From Thermoflexus sp042408815 (GTDB lineage Bacteria; Chloroflexota; Anaerolineae; Thermoflexales; Thermoflexaceae), in contig NZ_JBHOQR010000016.1 in the NCBI RefSeq assembly GCF_042408815.1, positions 5,164 through 69,163 of the forward strand: 64,000 nt of DNA, in the 5' to 3' direction. The translations under genes were made by a program, and so were the position numbers. Every line of letters begins with the position of its first letter. Positions within the stretch are counted from its first letter, which is position 1. The notes beneath the pieces are model-generated. The model saw only the letters and a list, made by a program, of their open reading frames with translations, had not been told where the DNA came from and searched no databases. Below are positions 8,465-16,769 of this stretch, piece after piece.

Positions 8465-9333
8465 ACCTGCGAGAGTATCACCGTCCGAAAACGTTAGCCG
8501 AGGCCCTCGCCCTTCTCCGGCGTCCGGATATTCGAACCGTGCCCATCGGCGGAGGAACTCAGCTCCTGGCCGAAGGGGCGCGCGAGGTAGAGGCTGTGGT
8601 GGACCTCCAGGACCTGGGGTTGAATTTCATCCGGCTAGAAGGGAACATCCTTCGGATCGGAGCGACCACGCCGCTGCAGGCGCTGGTGGAAGCCCCGGAG
8701 AGCGCCGCATATGGAGGGGGCATCCTCGCCGTCGCCGCCCGGGAGACCGCGCCCCTTCCCCTCCGGAACCAGCGCACGGTGGGCGGGGCGGTGGTCGGCG
8801 CCTCCTCTGAACAGCCTCTCACGACAGTCCTGCTGGCCCTGGATGCCGAGCTTATGGTGCTCACGGAGCCTGAAAGGCCGCGGACGATCCGCATGGAGGC
8901 GTTCTATGACTATCGGGAAGCCCTGCAACGCCAGGGGATGCTCCTCATGGAGGTCCGCCTCACGCTCTCCGCGGCTCCTATGGGAGCGGCCTTCCACAAG
9001 GTCGCCCGCACGCCCGCCGACGCCCCCATCGTTGGCGTGGCGGTCCGGCTGTTCCGAGGGGTGGACAGGGCTTGCTATGGGGTACGGATCGCAGCTGGCG
9101 GAGTTGCGCCGCGGCCGGTGCGGCTCATCGAGGCCGAACGGATGCTGGAAGGGCATCCGCCGGATCCGGAGCGTTTCGCCATGGCCGCGGAAGAGGCCCG
9201 AAACCGGGTGAGCCCGCCGGGAGACTTCCGGGGCTCTTCCGAATACCGGCGGGAGATGGTCGCTGTGCTGCTCCGTCGGGCCTTGACGGAGGCCGCCGCC
9301 CGGGCCGGATGGCCACAGGACCTCCACGGATAG
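8455..9333 (+). CDS. FAD-binding subunit of a molybdopterin dehydrogenase (CoxM/XdhB type), orphan
   Basis: The ATG at 8455 has GGAGG (8441-8445) nine bases upstream. The 292-residue product starts with LREYHRPKTLAEALALL, then the FAD loop PIGGGTQLL and the second loop TVGGAVVGASSEQPL, followed by the C-terminal CO-dehydrogenase flavoprotein domain (FHKVARTPADAPIVGVAV). In the family this subunit passes electrons from an Fe-S subunit to NAD or another acceptor. Here the large molybdenum subunit and the 2Fe-2S subunit are absent on both sides: the gene is flanked by a thioesterase and relA. In the second loop SSEQPL stands where the family usually has an S-P-x-x-D-like pattern. Confidence 0.82.
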   Translation: MPLNLREYHRPKTLAEALALLRRPDIRTVPIGGGTQLLAEGAREVEAVVDLQDLGLNFIRLEGNILRIGATTPLQALVEAPESAAYGGGILAVAARETAPLPLRNQRTVGGAVVGASSEQPLTTVLLALDAELMVLTEPERPRTIRMEAFYDYREALQRQGMLLMEVRLTLSAAPMGAAFHKVARTPADAPIVGVAVRLFRGVDRACYGVRIAAGGVAPRPVRLIEAERMLEGHPPDPERFAMAAEEARNRVSPPGDFRGSSEYRREMVAVLLRRALTEAAARAGWPQDLHG

Positions 9334-9350
9334 CTCCCCTGCCTCAGGAG

Positions 9351-9359
9351 TGATAAAAT
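9351..9359 (+). promoter_or_regulatory. Extended -10 promoter of relA
   Basis: TGATAAAAT ends 32 bases before the ATG at 9392. It overlaps the alternative GTG start at 9350, which makes that longer start unlikely. Confidence 0.5.
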
Positions 9360-9391
9360 TTCAAGGAAAGGGATGGAAAGGCGGCAACGGC

Positions 9392-11596
9392 ATGGTGGGG
9401 GTGCAGAGCCCGACCACCCTGGAGTTCCTGCTGGAACAGATCCGCGATCCCCTTAGCCCCTCGGACCGCGCGCTGATCGAGCGCGCTTACGCGCTGGCGG
9501 AGCGGGCTCACTGTGCGCAGACCCGTGCCTCGGGGGAGCCTTATCTCTACCATTGTCTGGCCGTGGCCGGTATCCTGGCCGAGCTCCGCATGGATCCTCC
9601 GGTGATCGCCGCCGGCCTGCTTCATGACGTGGTGGAAGATACCGGGATCACACTGGAGGACATCCGGCGCGAGTTTGGGGAGGAGATCGCCCGCCTGGTG
9701 GACGGGGTCACCAAGCTGAAATACATTGACCGGCTGCGGACCCAGCCGGAGGACGGGGAGGCCCGACGCACGGCGCGGGATGAGCAGAGCGCAGAGAACA
9801 TCCGCAAGATCTTCTTCGCCATGGTCGAGGATCCCCGCGTCGTGCTGATCAAGCTGGCTGACCGCCTGCACAACATGCGCACCCTGGGGGCGCTTCCCCC
9901 GGAGAAGCAGAAACGCATCGCCCGGGAGACTCTGGAGATCTACGCCCCCCTGGCCAATCGCCTGGGGATCTGGCAGCTGAAATGGGAGCTGGAGGACCTG
10001 GCCTTCCGCTATTTGGAGCCGGAGAAGTACCGGGAGATCGCCCGAGCCATCGACGAGCGCCGGGCGGAACGGGAGCGCCACATCCAGCAGATCGTGGAGC
10101 GGATCAAGGCCCGTCTCGCGGAGGAGGGCATTCACGCCGAGGTCACTGGGCGGGCCAAGCACATCTACAGCATCTACCGCAAGATGGTCCGCAAGGGCGT
10201 TTCCTTCGACCAGGTCTACGATGTGCGGGCCGTGCGCATCATCGTGAACACCATCCCCGAGTGCTATCAGGTCCTGGGCATCATTCACTCCATGTGGCGC
10301 CCCATCCCCAAAGAGTTCGACGATTACATCGCGAACCCCAAAGACAACTCCTATCGCAGCCTGCACACGGCAGTGATGCTGGAAGACGGCAAGACGCTGG
10401 AGGTGCAGATCCGCACCTGGGAAATGCACTGGGAGGCGGAATACGGCATCGCCGCCCACTGGATCTACAAAGAACAGGTTTCGAAGCGCGACCTGGCCTA
10501 CGAGAAGAAGGTGGCCTGGCTGCGCTCCCTAATGGAGTGGCGCAATGAGGTGACCTCCGCGAAGGAATTCGTGGAGTCCCTCAAGACGGATGTCTTCGAG
10601 GATCGAATTTACGTGTTCACCCCGAAGGGGGACGTCATCGACCTGCCCCGGGGGAGCACGCCCATCGACTTCGCCTACCATATTCACACCGAGCTGGGGC
10701 ATCGTTGCCGCGGCGCCCGGGTGAACGGGAAATGGGTCCCCCTTAATTACGTCCTCCAGATGGGCGATCAGGTGGAGATCATCCCGGCAAAGCAGGGCGG
10801 CCCCAGCCGGGATTGGCTGGATCCGGCCAAAGGGTATGTGAAGACCTCCCGCGCCCGTCAGAAGATCCGCCAGTGGTTCAAACAGCAGGGCCGGGCGGAG
10901 AACATCGTGCACGGACGGGAGATCCTGGCCCAGGAGATCCGGCGCCTGGGCGTCCCCTTCTCGGTGGATGAGGCGACGCGCCGGCTTTACGTGGAGTTCG
11001 GCTACAAGGAGCCCGAAGACCTGCTGGCGGCCATCGGCTGGGGCGATGTCTCCCCAGAACAGCTGGCCCCCCGCCTGATCCGGATGGAGGAAGAGCGGCG
11101 CCGGGAGGAACAGAAGGCCGCCCTCGAGCCCCCAGCCTCCCCCGAACGCTACGATGCCTCACGGCCGGTGCTGGTGGAGAACAACCCCCAGGGCCTCCTG
11201 ATGCAGCTGGCCCGTTGCTGCAATCCGGTGCCCGGAGATGAGGTGATCGGCTACATCACCCGCAATCGGGGGATTACCATCCACCGCCGGAGCTGCCCCA
11301 ACATCCTGAACGTGCGCACGCCGGAGCGCCTGATCGAGGTCCAGTTCCCAGCCGGAGAGAAAGGCTATCCGGTGGAGGTGGAAATCATCGCCATCGATCG
11401 CGTGGGCCTGCTCCATGAGATCAGCGGGGTCCTGAAGGACGAACAGATCAACATCGCCCGTATCAGCGTGGATACCCGCAACGGCTTCGCGGTCTTCCAG
11501 GCCACCCTAGAGGTCCGCTCCGCGGCCCAACTCCATCGGGCCCTGACGCGGATCGAACAAATCCCCAACGTCCGCGAGGCCCACCGCCGTCGGTGA
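9392..11596 (+). CDS. relA: Bifunctional (p)ppGpp synthetase/hydrolase, RelA/SpoT family
   Basis: The enzyme makes and degrades the alarmone (p)ppGpp. Counted from the ATG at 9392 it has 734 residues. Domains in order: HD hydrolase (LLHDVVEDT, H78-D79 and E82-D83), synthetase (GRAKHIYSIYRKM, YDVRAVRI, DNSYRSLHTAVM, QIRT), TGS from about residue 404 (DRIYVFTPKGDVIDLP) and a C-terminal ACT domain (IIAIDRVGLLHEISGVL). The intact HDxxED suggests that hydrolysis is active, so it fits the single Rel enzyme type of non-proteobacteria. A GTG at 9350 would add 14 residues, but it sits inside the likely -10 box. GGAAAGG lies 10 bases before the chosen ATG. Confidence 0.95.
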   Translation: MVGVQSPTTLEFLLEQIRDPLSPSDRALIERAYALAERAHCAQTRASGEPYLYHCLAVAGILAELRMDPPVIAAGLLHDVVEDTGITLEDIRREFGEEIARLVDGVTKLKYIDRLRTQPEDGEARRTARDEQSAENIRKIFFAMVEDPRVVLIKLADRLHNMRTLGALPPEKQKRIARETLEIYAPLANRLGIWQLKWELEDLAFRYLEPEKYREIARAIDERRAERERHIQQIVERIKARLAEEGIHAEVTGRAKHIYSIYRKMVRKGVSFDQVYDVRAVRIIVNTIPECYQVLGIIHSMWRPIPKEFDDYIANPKDNSYRSLHTAVMLEDGKTLEVQIRTWEMHWEAEYGIAAHWIYKEQVSKRDLAYEKKVAWLRSLMEWRNEVTSAKEFVESLKTDVFEDRIYVFTPKGDVIDLPRGSTPIDFAYHIHTELGHRCRGARVNGKWVPLNYVLQMGDQVEIIPAKQGGPSRDWLDPAKGYVKTSRARQKIRQWFKQQGRAENIVHGREILAQEIRRLGVPFSVDEATRRLYVEFGYKEPEDLLAAIGWGDVSPEQLAPRLIRMEEERRREEQKAALEPPASPERYDASRPVLVENNPQGLLMQLARCCNPVPGDEVIGYITRNRGITIHRRSCPNILNVRTPERLIEVQFPAGEKGYPVEVEIIAIDRVGLLHEISGVLKDEQINIARISVDTRNGFAVFQATLEVRSAAQLHRALTRIEQIPNVREAHRRR

Positions 11597-11694
11597 TGCA
11601 GATGTACCCCCGCCTTGCCTCTCCGATTCGACGGGCCCCATTGGGGATCCCGCCGGGGATTCCTCCTTTCCCGTCTGAGGACCCGACGCCTGAT

Positions 11695-12270
11695 CTAATG
11701 CGCCCTCGGTGAAGGAGGGGCCTCGCCCCCCTTCGGATATGGCGCGTGGCGGATGCGGACCACGGGCTGGCCGTAGAGGCGAAGGCCCATCTTGTCTTCT
11801 ACCACCATCCGGGTCATCTGCAGGATCTCCTGGGCTTTGCTGGGGATCTCCACTTCTGGAGTGGTCAGCACGTCCAGTTCCACCCGTAGCCCCTCCCGAT
11901 GAGGAATCACCCGGGGATACACCTCGATCACATCCGCCAGCTGGTCCAGGTGATACTTTAAGCGCTCCCGGATGGAATCCACAGCCACCGCTACGATCGC
12001 GCCGCTCACCGTGGGCACCCGGATGATCCGGCGCGGGGGCCGCACTTCGAAAAGCAACCACAGGATCAACAGGGCGTCCAGCACCAGCGCCAGGAGAATC
12101 CCCATGCCGTAGCGGATCTCCGGGCGGATCTGGCTGAGGGTTTCGATCACCGTGCGCGCAGTGGATTGGATGAGCTGGGCGAGCTCCACCGGAGTGATCA
12201 ACACCACGCTGCACAGGGGAATGGCCATCAGGAGCATCAGCACCACGATCACACGGTTCAGCGTGTTCAT
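11695..12270 (-). CDS. AmaP-like alkaline shock response membrane anchor protein
   Basis: The start at 12270 has GGGAGG five bases upstream. The 191-residue product has two hydrophobic helices (about residues 5-25 and 58-78) followed by a soluble region (GAIVAVAVDSIRERLKYHLDQLADV...GLRVELDVLTTPEVEIPSKAQEIL) that matches the Asp23/Gls24-related half of AmaP proteins. In Firmicutes AmaP anchors Asp23 at the membrane during envelope stress. No asp23 gene is adjacent here. It lies last in the minus-strand group era-truB-ribF, 142 bases after ribF. The tail (residues 180-191) is proline rich. Confidence 0.7.
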   Translation of the reverse strand: MNTLNRVIVVLMLLMAIPLCSVVLITPVELAQLIQSTARTVIETLSQIRPEIRYGMGILLALVLDALLILWLLFEVRPPRRIIRVPTVSGAIVAVAVDSIRERLKYHLDQLADVIEVYPRVIPHREGLRVELDVLTTPEVEIPSKAQEILQMTRMVVEDKMGLRLYGQPVVRIRHAPYPKGGEAPPSPRAH

Positions 12271-12412
12271 CCTGACCTCCCGGAGTGAGTGGTTTTCGCG
12301 GGGATCGCAGTTTGCAGCCCGGTCATGTTTCGCCGCAGACAAAGCGGGATCCACAAGGTGGCCTGCGGGCCTTTGGAAACCGGAGCAGGAGGCCGCCTCA
12401 TCGCGTTGCCTC

Positions 12413-13345
12413 CTAAACCGGAAGCGGGGCAGCGCCCAGGATCTCGCGGGCCCGGGCGATGTCGCCGTGGATCTGGGCAACCAGCTCGGCGATGGAGAGA
12501 AACCGGCGCTCCTCTCGAAGCCTTTCGACGAAATGCAGCGTCAGCGTCTGTCCATACAGGTCGCCGGTCCAGTCCAGCAGGTGTGCTTCCACCACCCGCT
12601 CGCTGCTCTGATCGAAGGTCGGCCGCACCCCGATGTTCACAACGGCCATATGGCAGCTGCCATCCGGCCGTTCCGCCCAGCAGGCGTAAACCCCATCCGC
12701 AGGGAGCGCATGTTCCGGCCAGATGGCGAGATTGGCCGTCGGGAACCCCAGACGCTGCCCGCGGCCCGCGCCGGCGATCACCGCGCCGCTCACTGAGAAG
12801 GGCCGCCCCAGGCATTCGGCCGCGGTGCGCACATCCCCTCGCCGCAGCGCCTCCCGGATGCGGCTGCTCCGCACCGGGCGCCCACCCAGTTGGAATTCCA
12901 TCGCGATATGCAGGGTATAGCCATAACGGCGTCCCAGCTCCTCCAGCACGGGCAGAGTGCCCTCCCGGCGGTATCCCAACGCGAAATCCGGCCCCGCCCA
13001 TAGCGCCCGCATGCCGATCTGGACAAGGCGTTCCACGAAATCCGCCGCCCGGGTGCGGGCGGTCTCCAGCGTAAAGGGAAGCTGGATCAGCACATCCACC
13101 CCCAGGCGGGCGATGCGCGCCCGCTTCTCCTCCGGCGAGGTCAGGTAAAAAGGAGGCTCTCCGCGTAAAACCACCACGGGATGGGGAAAGAACGTGACCA
13201 CCACCGAACGCCAGCCGTGCGCGCCCGCCATCGCCACCACCTGTCCAATCAGGGCCTGGTGGCCCAGGTGCACCCCGTCAAAGGCCCCAACGGTCACTAC
13301 CGATGGAAAGGGCTCAACCTCCTCGAAACGCTGAGCGAACTTCAT
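12413..13345 (-). CDS. ribF: Bifunctional riboflavin kinase / FAD synthetase
   Basis: The enzyme phosphorylates riboflavin to FMN and adenylates it to FAD. The 310-residue length is normal. The N-terminal nucleotidyltransferase domain has VTVGAFDGVHLGHQ (residues 17-30) and SSRIREALRRGDV. The C-terminal kinase domain has GRGQRLGFPTANL, PADGVYACW and NIGVRPTF. The ATG at 13345 follows a GGGGG run ten bases upstream. A longer in-frame extension to 13492 lacks similarity. No FMN riboswitch fits in the 61-base gap to truB, so regulation is probably through the upstream operon. Confidence 0.95.
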   Translation of the reverse strand: MKFAQRFEEVEPFPSVVTVGAFDGVHLGHQALIGQVVAMAGAHGWRSVVVTFFPHPVVVLRGEPPFYLTSPEEKRARIARLGVDVLIQLPFTLETARTRAADFVERLVQIGMRALWAGPDFALGYRREGTLPVLEELGRRYGYTLHIAMEFQLGGRPVRSSRIREALRRGDVRTAAECLGRPFSVSGAVIAGAGRGQRLGFPTANLAIWPEHALPADGVYACWAERPDGSCHMAVVNIGVRPTFDQSSERVVEAHLLDWTGDLYGQTLTLHFVERLREERRFLSIAELVAQIHGDIARAREILGAAPLPV

Positions 13346-13406
13346 CCGGATGCCCCCTGGATCTGCAGAGAGATAGCCATTGCCCGGGTTGGCCGGCGGG
13401 TTGCCT

Positions 13407-14297
13407 TCACGGATCCTCCGGAAACACCCGCACCGGCTGCCAGCGCTCCCCATGGCGCTCCAGCAGCGCCAGCAACCCTCCACCGGGCCCATGCACCCGA
13501 AGCCGGAAGCCAGGATAGGGCAGCGCCTCGACCGGGATGGGCTGCCCGTGCCGGAGCCGGTTCAGGATCTCTGACCCTGGCGTGATCGGCTGCCAATCCG
13601 GCAGGGCGTCCGCCATCGATCGAAGATAGCGAAGCCAATCCCCGGCCCGGGCGGCGCCCTCGAGGGTCTCCCACGGGATGGCATCCGCCAGGGTGAAAGG
13701 GCCGCTGGCCAGCCGGCGTAGCTCAGCGAGATGAGCGCCGCATCCCAGCCGTTCCCCGATATCCCGGGCCAGGGCCCGGATGTAGGTTCCCGCGGAACAG
13801 GCGACCTCGATCGTCGCCCATGGCGGATTCCATTCCATCAGATGCAGCGCATCGATCCGCACCCGCCGGGGCGATGGCGTTACCATCTCGCCACGCCGGG
13901 CTTTCTCATACAGGCGCTCCCCGCCCTGCCGGATGGCCGAGAAAGCCGGCGGGATCTGCAGGATTTCCCCCACAAAGGAACGCAGCGTTTCCTCGAAAGA
14001 TTCCCGGGAGACCTCCACAGGCCGCTCGCTCAGGATCCGTCCCTCGGCGTCATCGGTATCCGTGCGGATTCCCAGACGGATCGTGGCCCGATAGCGTTTA
14101 TCATGGCCCAGCAGGAACTCGGCCAGCCGGGTCGCCGGGCCCACCAGCAGCACCAACACCCCCGTTGCCAGGGGATCCAGCGTCCCGGCATGGCCGATCC
14201 GCCGGATCCGGGTGACCTTCCGAACCCGCTCCACCGCCTCGTGCGAGGTCCACCCCTTCGGCTTATCCAGCACCAGCAGCCCGGCAGGCGCTTTCAT
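13407..14297 (-). CDS. truB: tRNA pseudouridine(55) synthase
   Basis: TruB converts U55 in the T loop of tRNAs to pseudouridine. The 296-residue product starts with LLVLDKPKGWTSHEAV and has the catalytic GHAGTLDPLATGVL (D41), then the RYRATIRLGIRTDTDDAEG and CSAGTYIRALARDIGERL segments. The C-terminus has a PUA-like stretch. It sits between era and ribF, and the truB-ribF neighbourhood is widespread in bacteria. Confidence 0.96.
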   Translation of the reverse strand: MKAPAGLLVLDKPKGWTSHEAVERVRKVTRIRRIGHAGTLDPLATGVLVLLVGPATRLAEFLLGHDKRYRATIRLGIRTDTDDAEGRILSERPVEVSRESFEETLRSFVGEILQIPPAFSAIRQGGERLYEKARRGEMVTPSPRRVRIDALHLMEWNPPWATIEVACSAGTYIRALARDIGERLGCGAHLAELRRLASGPFTLADAIPWETLEGAARAGDWLRYLRSMADALPDWQPITPGSEILNRLRHGQPIPVEALPYPGFRLRVHGPGGGLLALLERHGERWQPVRVFPEDP

Positions 14298-14354
14298 GTA
14301 TAGAATGCGCGGTTGAGCCTAAACGAGGAAAGATGCCCTTATGTTCCATCCCAT

Positions 14355-15347
14355 TCACCGCCGCTCCTTACGCTCGCGCGGCAGGGCGTAGCCGAGGCGG
14401 CGCAGCTGCTCTGGATCCCGACGCCAGTTCTTTCGGACCTTCACCCAGAGCTCCAGATACACGGAATGCCCCAGCAGCGCCTCGATCTCCTGGCGGGCGG
14501 CGGCCCCGATGCGCTTCAGCATCTGGCCATTCTCGCCGATCACAATCGGCTTGTGGGTTTCCTTCTCCACGTAGATCGTGGCCGCGATATAGGTTAGGTT
14601 CGGATTCCGATCTACCCAATCGGTGATCTCCACGGCGATCCCGTGGGGAACCTCCTCCCGCAGCAGAAGCAGGGCTTTCTCCCGGATGAGCTCCGCCACG
14701 ATCATCTGGAGCGGCTGATCTGTGAGCACCTCGGGATCGTAGTATCGAGGCCCTTCCGGAAGATGGGCAATGATGCGCTCCAGTAGGAGATCCAGGTTAT
14801 CGCCTCGAACGGCCGAGATCTGCACCTCCTCCCAAGGGAAGGGAGGCTCCGCGTCCGACGGCGTGGGGGCCAGCGCCCGGTAGGCCGCCAGGCGGCTCTC
14901 TCGGTCGGACCGCAAGAGGTCGATCTTGTTCAACGCCAGGATCACCGGCTTGTCCGCCGCCTGCTCCTTCAGCAGATCGGCGATCATGCGATCCTCATCA
15001 TCCGGCCACTGAGAGACATCGGCCATGAAAACGATCACATCGGCGTCCGGGATCGTGCGTCGGGCCACTTCCACCATGTATTCTCCCAGCTTGTGGAACG
15101 GTTGGTGGATGCCCGGCGTGTCCATGAAGATCACCTGGGCGTCCGGCCGCGTCAGCACACCCAGGATCCGATGCCGGGTGGTCTGCGGTTTCGGCGAGAC
15201 AATCGAAATCTTAGCGCCCAGGTAGGCATTCAGCAGCGTGGACTTCCCCACATTGGGCTTGCCGATAATGGCCACGAAACCGGAACGATGGCCGGGAGGA
15301 ACTGCTTCGTATTCCGGTAAAACCGGCGACGGCTCCTGTTCATTCAC
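14355..15347 (-). CDS. era: GTPase Era, 16S rRNA/30S assembly factor
   Basis: Era binds the 3' end of 16S rRNA and couples GTP hydrolysis to 30S maturation. In 330 residues the G motifs are complete: GKPNVGKS (residues 29-36), the switch region ending in T of PQTTRH, DTPG, NKID and the SAVRGDN loop. The C-terminal KH domain carries PHGIAVEI and the VIGENGQMLKRIG loop. The first 21 residues are an acidic, proline-rich tail before the G domain. Its ATG overlaps the stop of a small upstream ORF as ATGA. Confidence 0.96.
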   Translation of the reverse strand: MNEQEPSPVLPEYEAVPPGHRSGFVAIIGKPNVGKSTLLNAYLGAKISIVSPKPQTTRHRILGVLTRPDAQVIFMDTPGIHQPFHKLGEYMVEVARRTIPDADVIVFMADVSQWPDDEDRMIADLLKEQAADKPVILALNKIDLLRSDRESRLAAYRALAPTPSDAEPPFPWEEVQISAVRGDNLDLLLERIIAHLPEGPRYYDPEVLTDQPLQMIVAELIREKALLLLREEVPHGIAVEITDWVDRNPNLTYIAATIYVEKETHKPIVIGENGQMLKRIGAAARQEIEALLGHSVYLELWVKVRKNWRRDPEQLRRLGYALPRERKERR

Positions 15348-15675
15348 CGATCTGCCTCCTCCGGTGGGATTGCCATCGGGCAGGGCTTTGCCCGGTTATA
15401 TTTTGGCGGACTCTCGCGGGAACGTTGGGGGGCGGAGGCCGTCTGCCGCGCTCCGGCCCTTTCGAAAGCCGTGGCGATTCCACCGGCCGGGACCGCTCCT
15501 CCCATGCGGCCCACTCCGGAAGCCACAGGCGCGGGAAAAACGTCCAGACGAAGGCGCTCCCGAACAAGGCCCCGGTGAGCACCCGCAGGAACGGTGTGCT
15601 CGCCCGGGGGGTGAAAGGGCCGATCAGGGTTAGGAGATAAGACGCAAATAGATCCAGAGCTCGAACGTGAGCCAT
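15340..15675 (-). CDS. Possible small membrane protein translationally coupled to era
   Basis: A frame open upstream of era ends in an ATGA overlap with the era start codon, a classic coupling signal. From an ATG at 15675 it would encode 111 residues: about 45 hydrophobic residues (LFASYLLTLIGPFTPRAS, then LTGALFGSAFVWTFFPRLWL) and a basic, proline- and arginine-rich tail. No ribosome binding site precedes 15675. An in-frame GTG at 15756 abuts the tRNA gene on the other strand and is unlikely. I recognise no family, and the basic tail looks like low-constraint sequence. Confidence 0.35.
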   Translation of the reverse strand: MAHVRALDLFASYLLTLIGPFTPRASTPFLRVLTGALFGSAFVWTFFPRLWLPEWAAWEERSRPVESPRLSKGPERGRRPPPPNVPARVRQNITGQSPARWQSHRRRQIGE

Positions 15676-15708
15676 CGGATGGAGGATGGAACCCCACGTT
15701 CCGCCGTC

Positions 15709-15738
15709 TTGACACTCATCCAGGGCCCCTTTTAGAAT
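15709..15738 (+). promoter_or_regulatory. Strong sigma70-type promoter of tRNA-Leu
   Basis: TTGACA (15709-15714) is a perfect -35 box. TAGAAT (15733-15738) is a 5-of-6 -10 box after an 18-base spacer. The tRNA begins 19 bases after the -10 box. Confidence 0.75.
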
Positions 15739-15756
15739 GAAGCATGCGGAGAACAC

Positions 15757-15840
15757 GCCGGGGTGGCGGAACAGGAAGACGCGCCTGACTCAAAATCAGG
15801 TGGCCGCAAGGCCGTGCGGGTTCGACTCCCGCCCCCGGCA
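15757..15840 (+). tRNA. tRNA-Leu, anticodon CAA
   Basis: The 84-base gene folds as a class II tRNA. The acceptor stem is GCCGGGG with CCCCGGC and discriminator A. The anticodon stem CCTGA/TCAGG holds the loop CTCAAAA, giving anticodon CAA at 15791-15793 (reads UUG). The long variable arm is TGGCCGCAAGGCC, and the T stem is GCGGG/CCCGC with TTCGACT. The discriminator A and long arm fit leucine. CCA is not encoded, so a CCA-adding enzyme must finish it. Confidence 0.97.
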
Positions 15841-15848
15841 CTCGCCCT

Positions 15849-16262
15849 CTATTGTAGCGCCGGCCTCCCCTTCCTGGTAGGCTTTCCCCCTCTCGGCCAT
15901 GGGTTTCCGGACATGGAGCCGCAACGCCCTTGGCTTTCCTCTCGCTCGATAACCTCCAGAATGCCCCGATAGAGATCGGCCGCCGCGGCAATGGCCCATC
16001 GGGCCCTGGATGGAAGAAGGGCAATGCCCGGCCAAGCCTCCGCATATAGCTGACGAGCCCAAGCGATTTGAAACCGCATGAAGGACCTCCAGCGCTCATC
16101 CACCCGATGGGCTCGGAGATCCTCCTCACTCAGACCAAAGGCGCGCAGCTCCTGTAACGGAAGATACACCCTCCCCATCTCCAGATCCTCCCCCATCCCG
16201 CAGGATGTTGGTGGGCTGCAGAGCAACCCCCAGGCGCACCGCAAAAGGAGACGATGCGCCCA
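15849..16262 (-). pseudogene. crtB: Phytoene/squalene synthase remnant, C-terminal third only
   Basis: Read on the minus strand, one frame gives FAVRLGVALQPTNILRD, the second aspartate-rich motif of phytoene synthases. A two-base loss after RD (about 16195-16200) shifts the frame. The next frame then continues as GEDLEMGRVYLPLQEL, FQIAWARQLYAEAWPGIALL and RWAIAAAADLYRGILEVIE, the normal C-terminal half of the family. The tail after that (below 15960) is also out of frame. The N-terminal two thirds, with the first DxxxD motif, are gone: similarity stops at about 16262, where a photolyase remnant on the other strand begins. Intact enzymes join two geranylgeranyl diphosphates in carotenoid synthesis. 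This copy cannot work. Confidence 0.85.
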
Positions 16263-16485
16263 TTTTTCATTATCGGGCGCTGCGGAGGCGGATCGATGGG
16301 GAGGGAGGATCCCGCCTTTCCCCCTACCTGCGCTTTGGGATGCTTTCGCCGCGACAGGCACTGTGGGCGGCCTTGGAAGCCGAAGCCCGTGAAAGCCGCC
16401 GCAGCGTCCCGGCGTGGCTCGACGCCCGGGGAGGCGGAAGGAGCAAATCCACCTCGAATTCCTCAAGGGCGCCATCCCGATATGG
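16262..16485 (+). pseudogene. phr: DNA photolyase/cryptochrome remnant, internal fragment
   Basis: On the plus strand the frame of 16205-16678 reads RRRIDGEGGSRLSPYLRFGMLSPRQ in two adjoining pieces, the highly conserved FAD-domain segment of class I photolyases, and continues to PAWLDA. After about 16430 a shifted frame gives RRKEQIHLEFLK, and a second shift gives RHPDM, together matching the usual 'WLDELIWREFY...FP' region. The N-terminal antenna half and the C-terminal catalytic part are missing, and nothing photolyase-like is seen after 16485. The gene points away from the crtB remnant, so both have lost their 5' parts at the same junction. Bases 16486-16769 hold no recognisable gene. Confidence 0.8.
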
Positions 16486-16769
16486 CTGGCCCAGTCCATC
16501 GGGGGTCTTTCCGGATGGGTCCGCTTTCCCCTGGCCATGGGCCGCTCCCTGGGCCACGCCCGATCCCCATGGCTGGGGGGATCGGATGGGCCCATCCTTC
16601 CCTGGTCGCGACCCGCATCGGCCACACCCTCTTGCGGATTTGGACCCACCGGCGTCGGTAGAACCAGGTAAGGGGTGATCCAGCCGGACACTAGCCCGGG
16701 AAATCGCTGGGGAGCAAGGGGCAATCCGTTATCTTGCTGCTCTTTATGAGCTTGACGATGGAATGACCT

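Noticed and set aside
9350..9391. GTG start for relA, 14 codons upstream of the chosen ATG
   Set aside because: It lies in the likely -10 box and lacks a spaced ribosome binding site.
13346..13406. FMN riboswitch before ribF
   Set aside because: The 61-base gap is too short and shows none of the RFN element's conserved pieces.
15849..16724. A 291-codon minus-strand frame that could be read as one gene
   Set aside because: Only its last third matches phytoene synthase; the rest is antisense to the photolyase remnant and has low-complexity, unlikely protein sequence.
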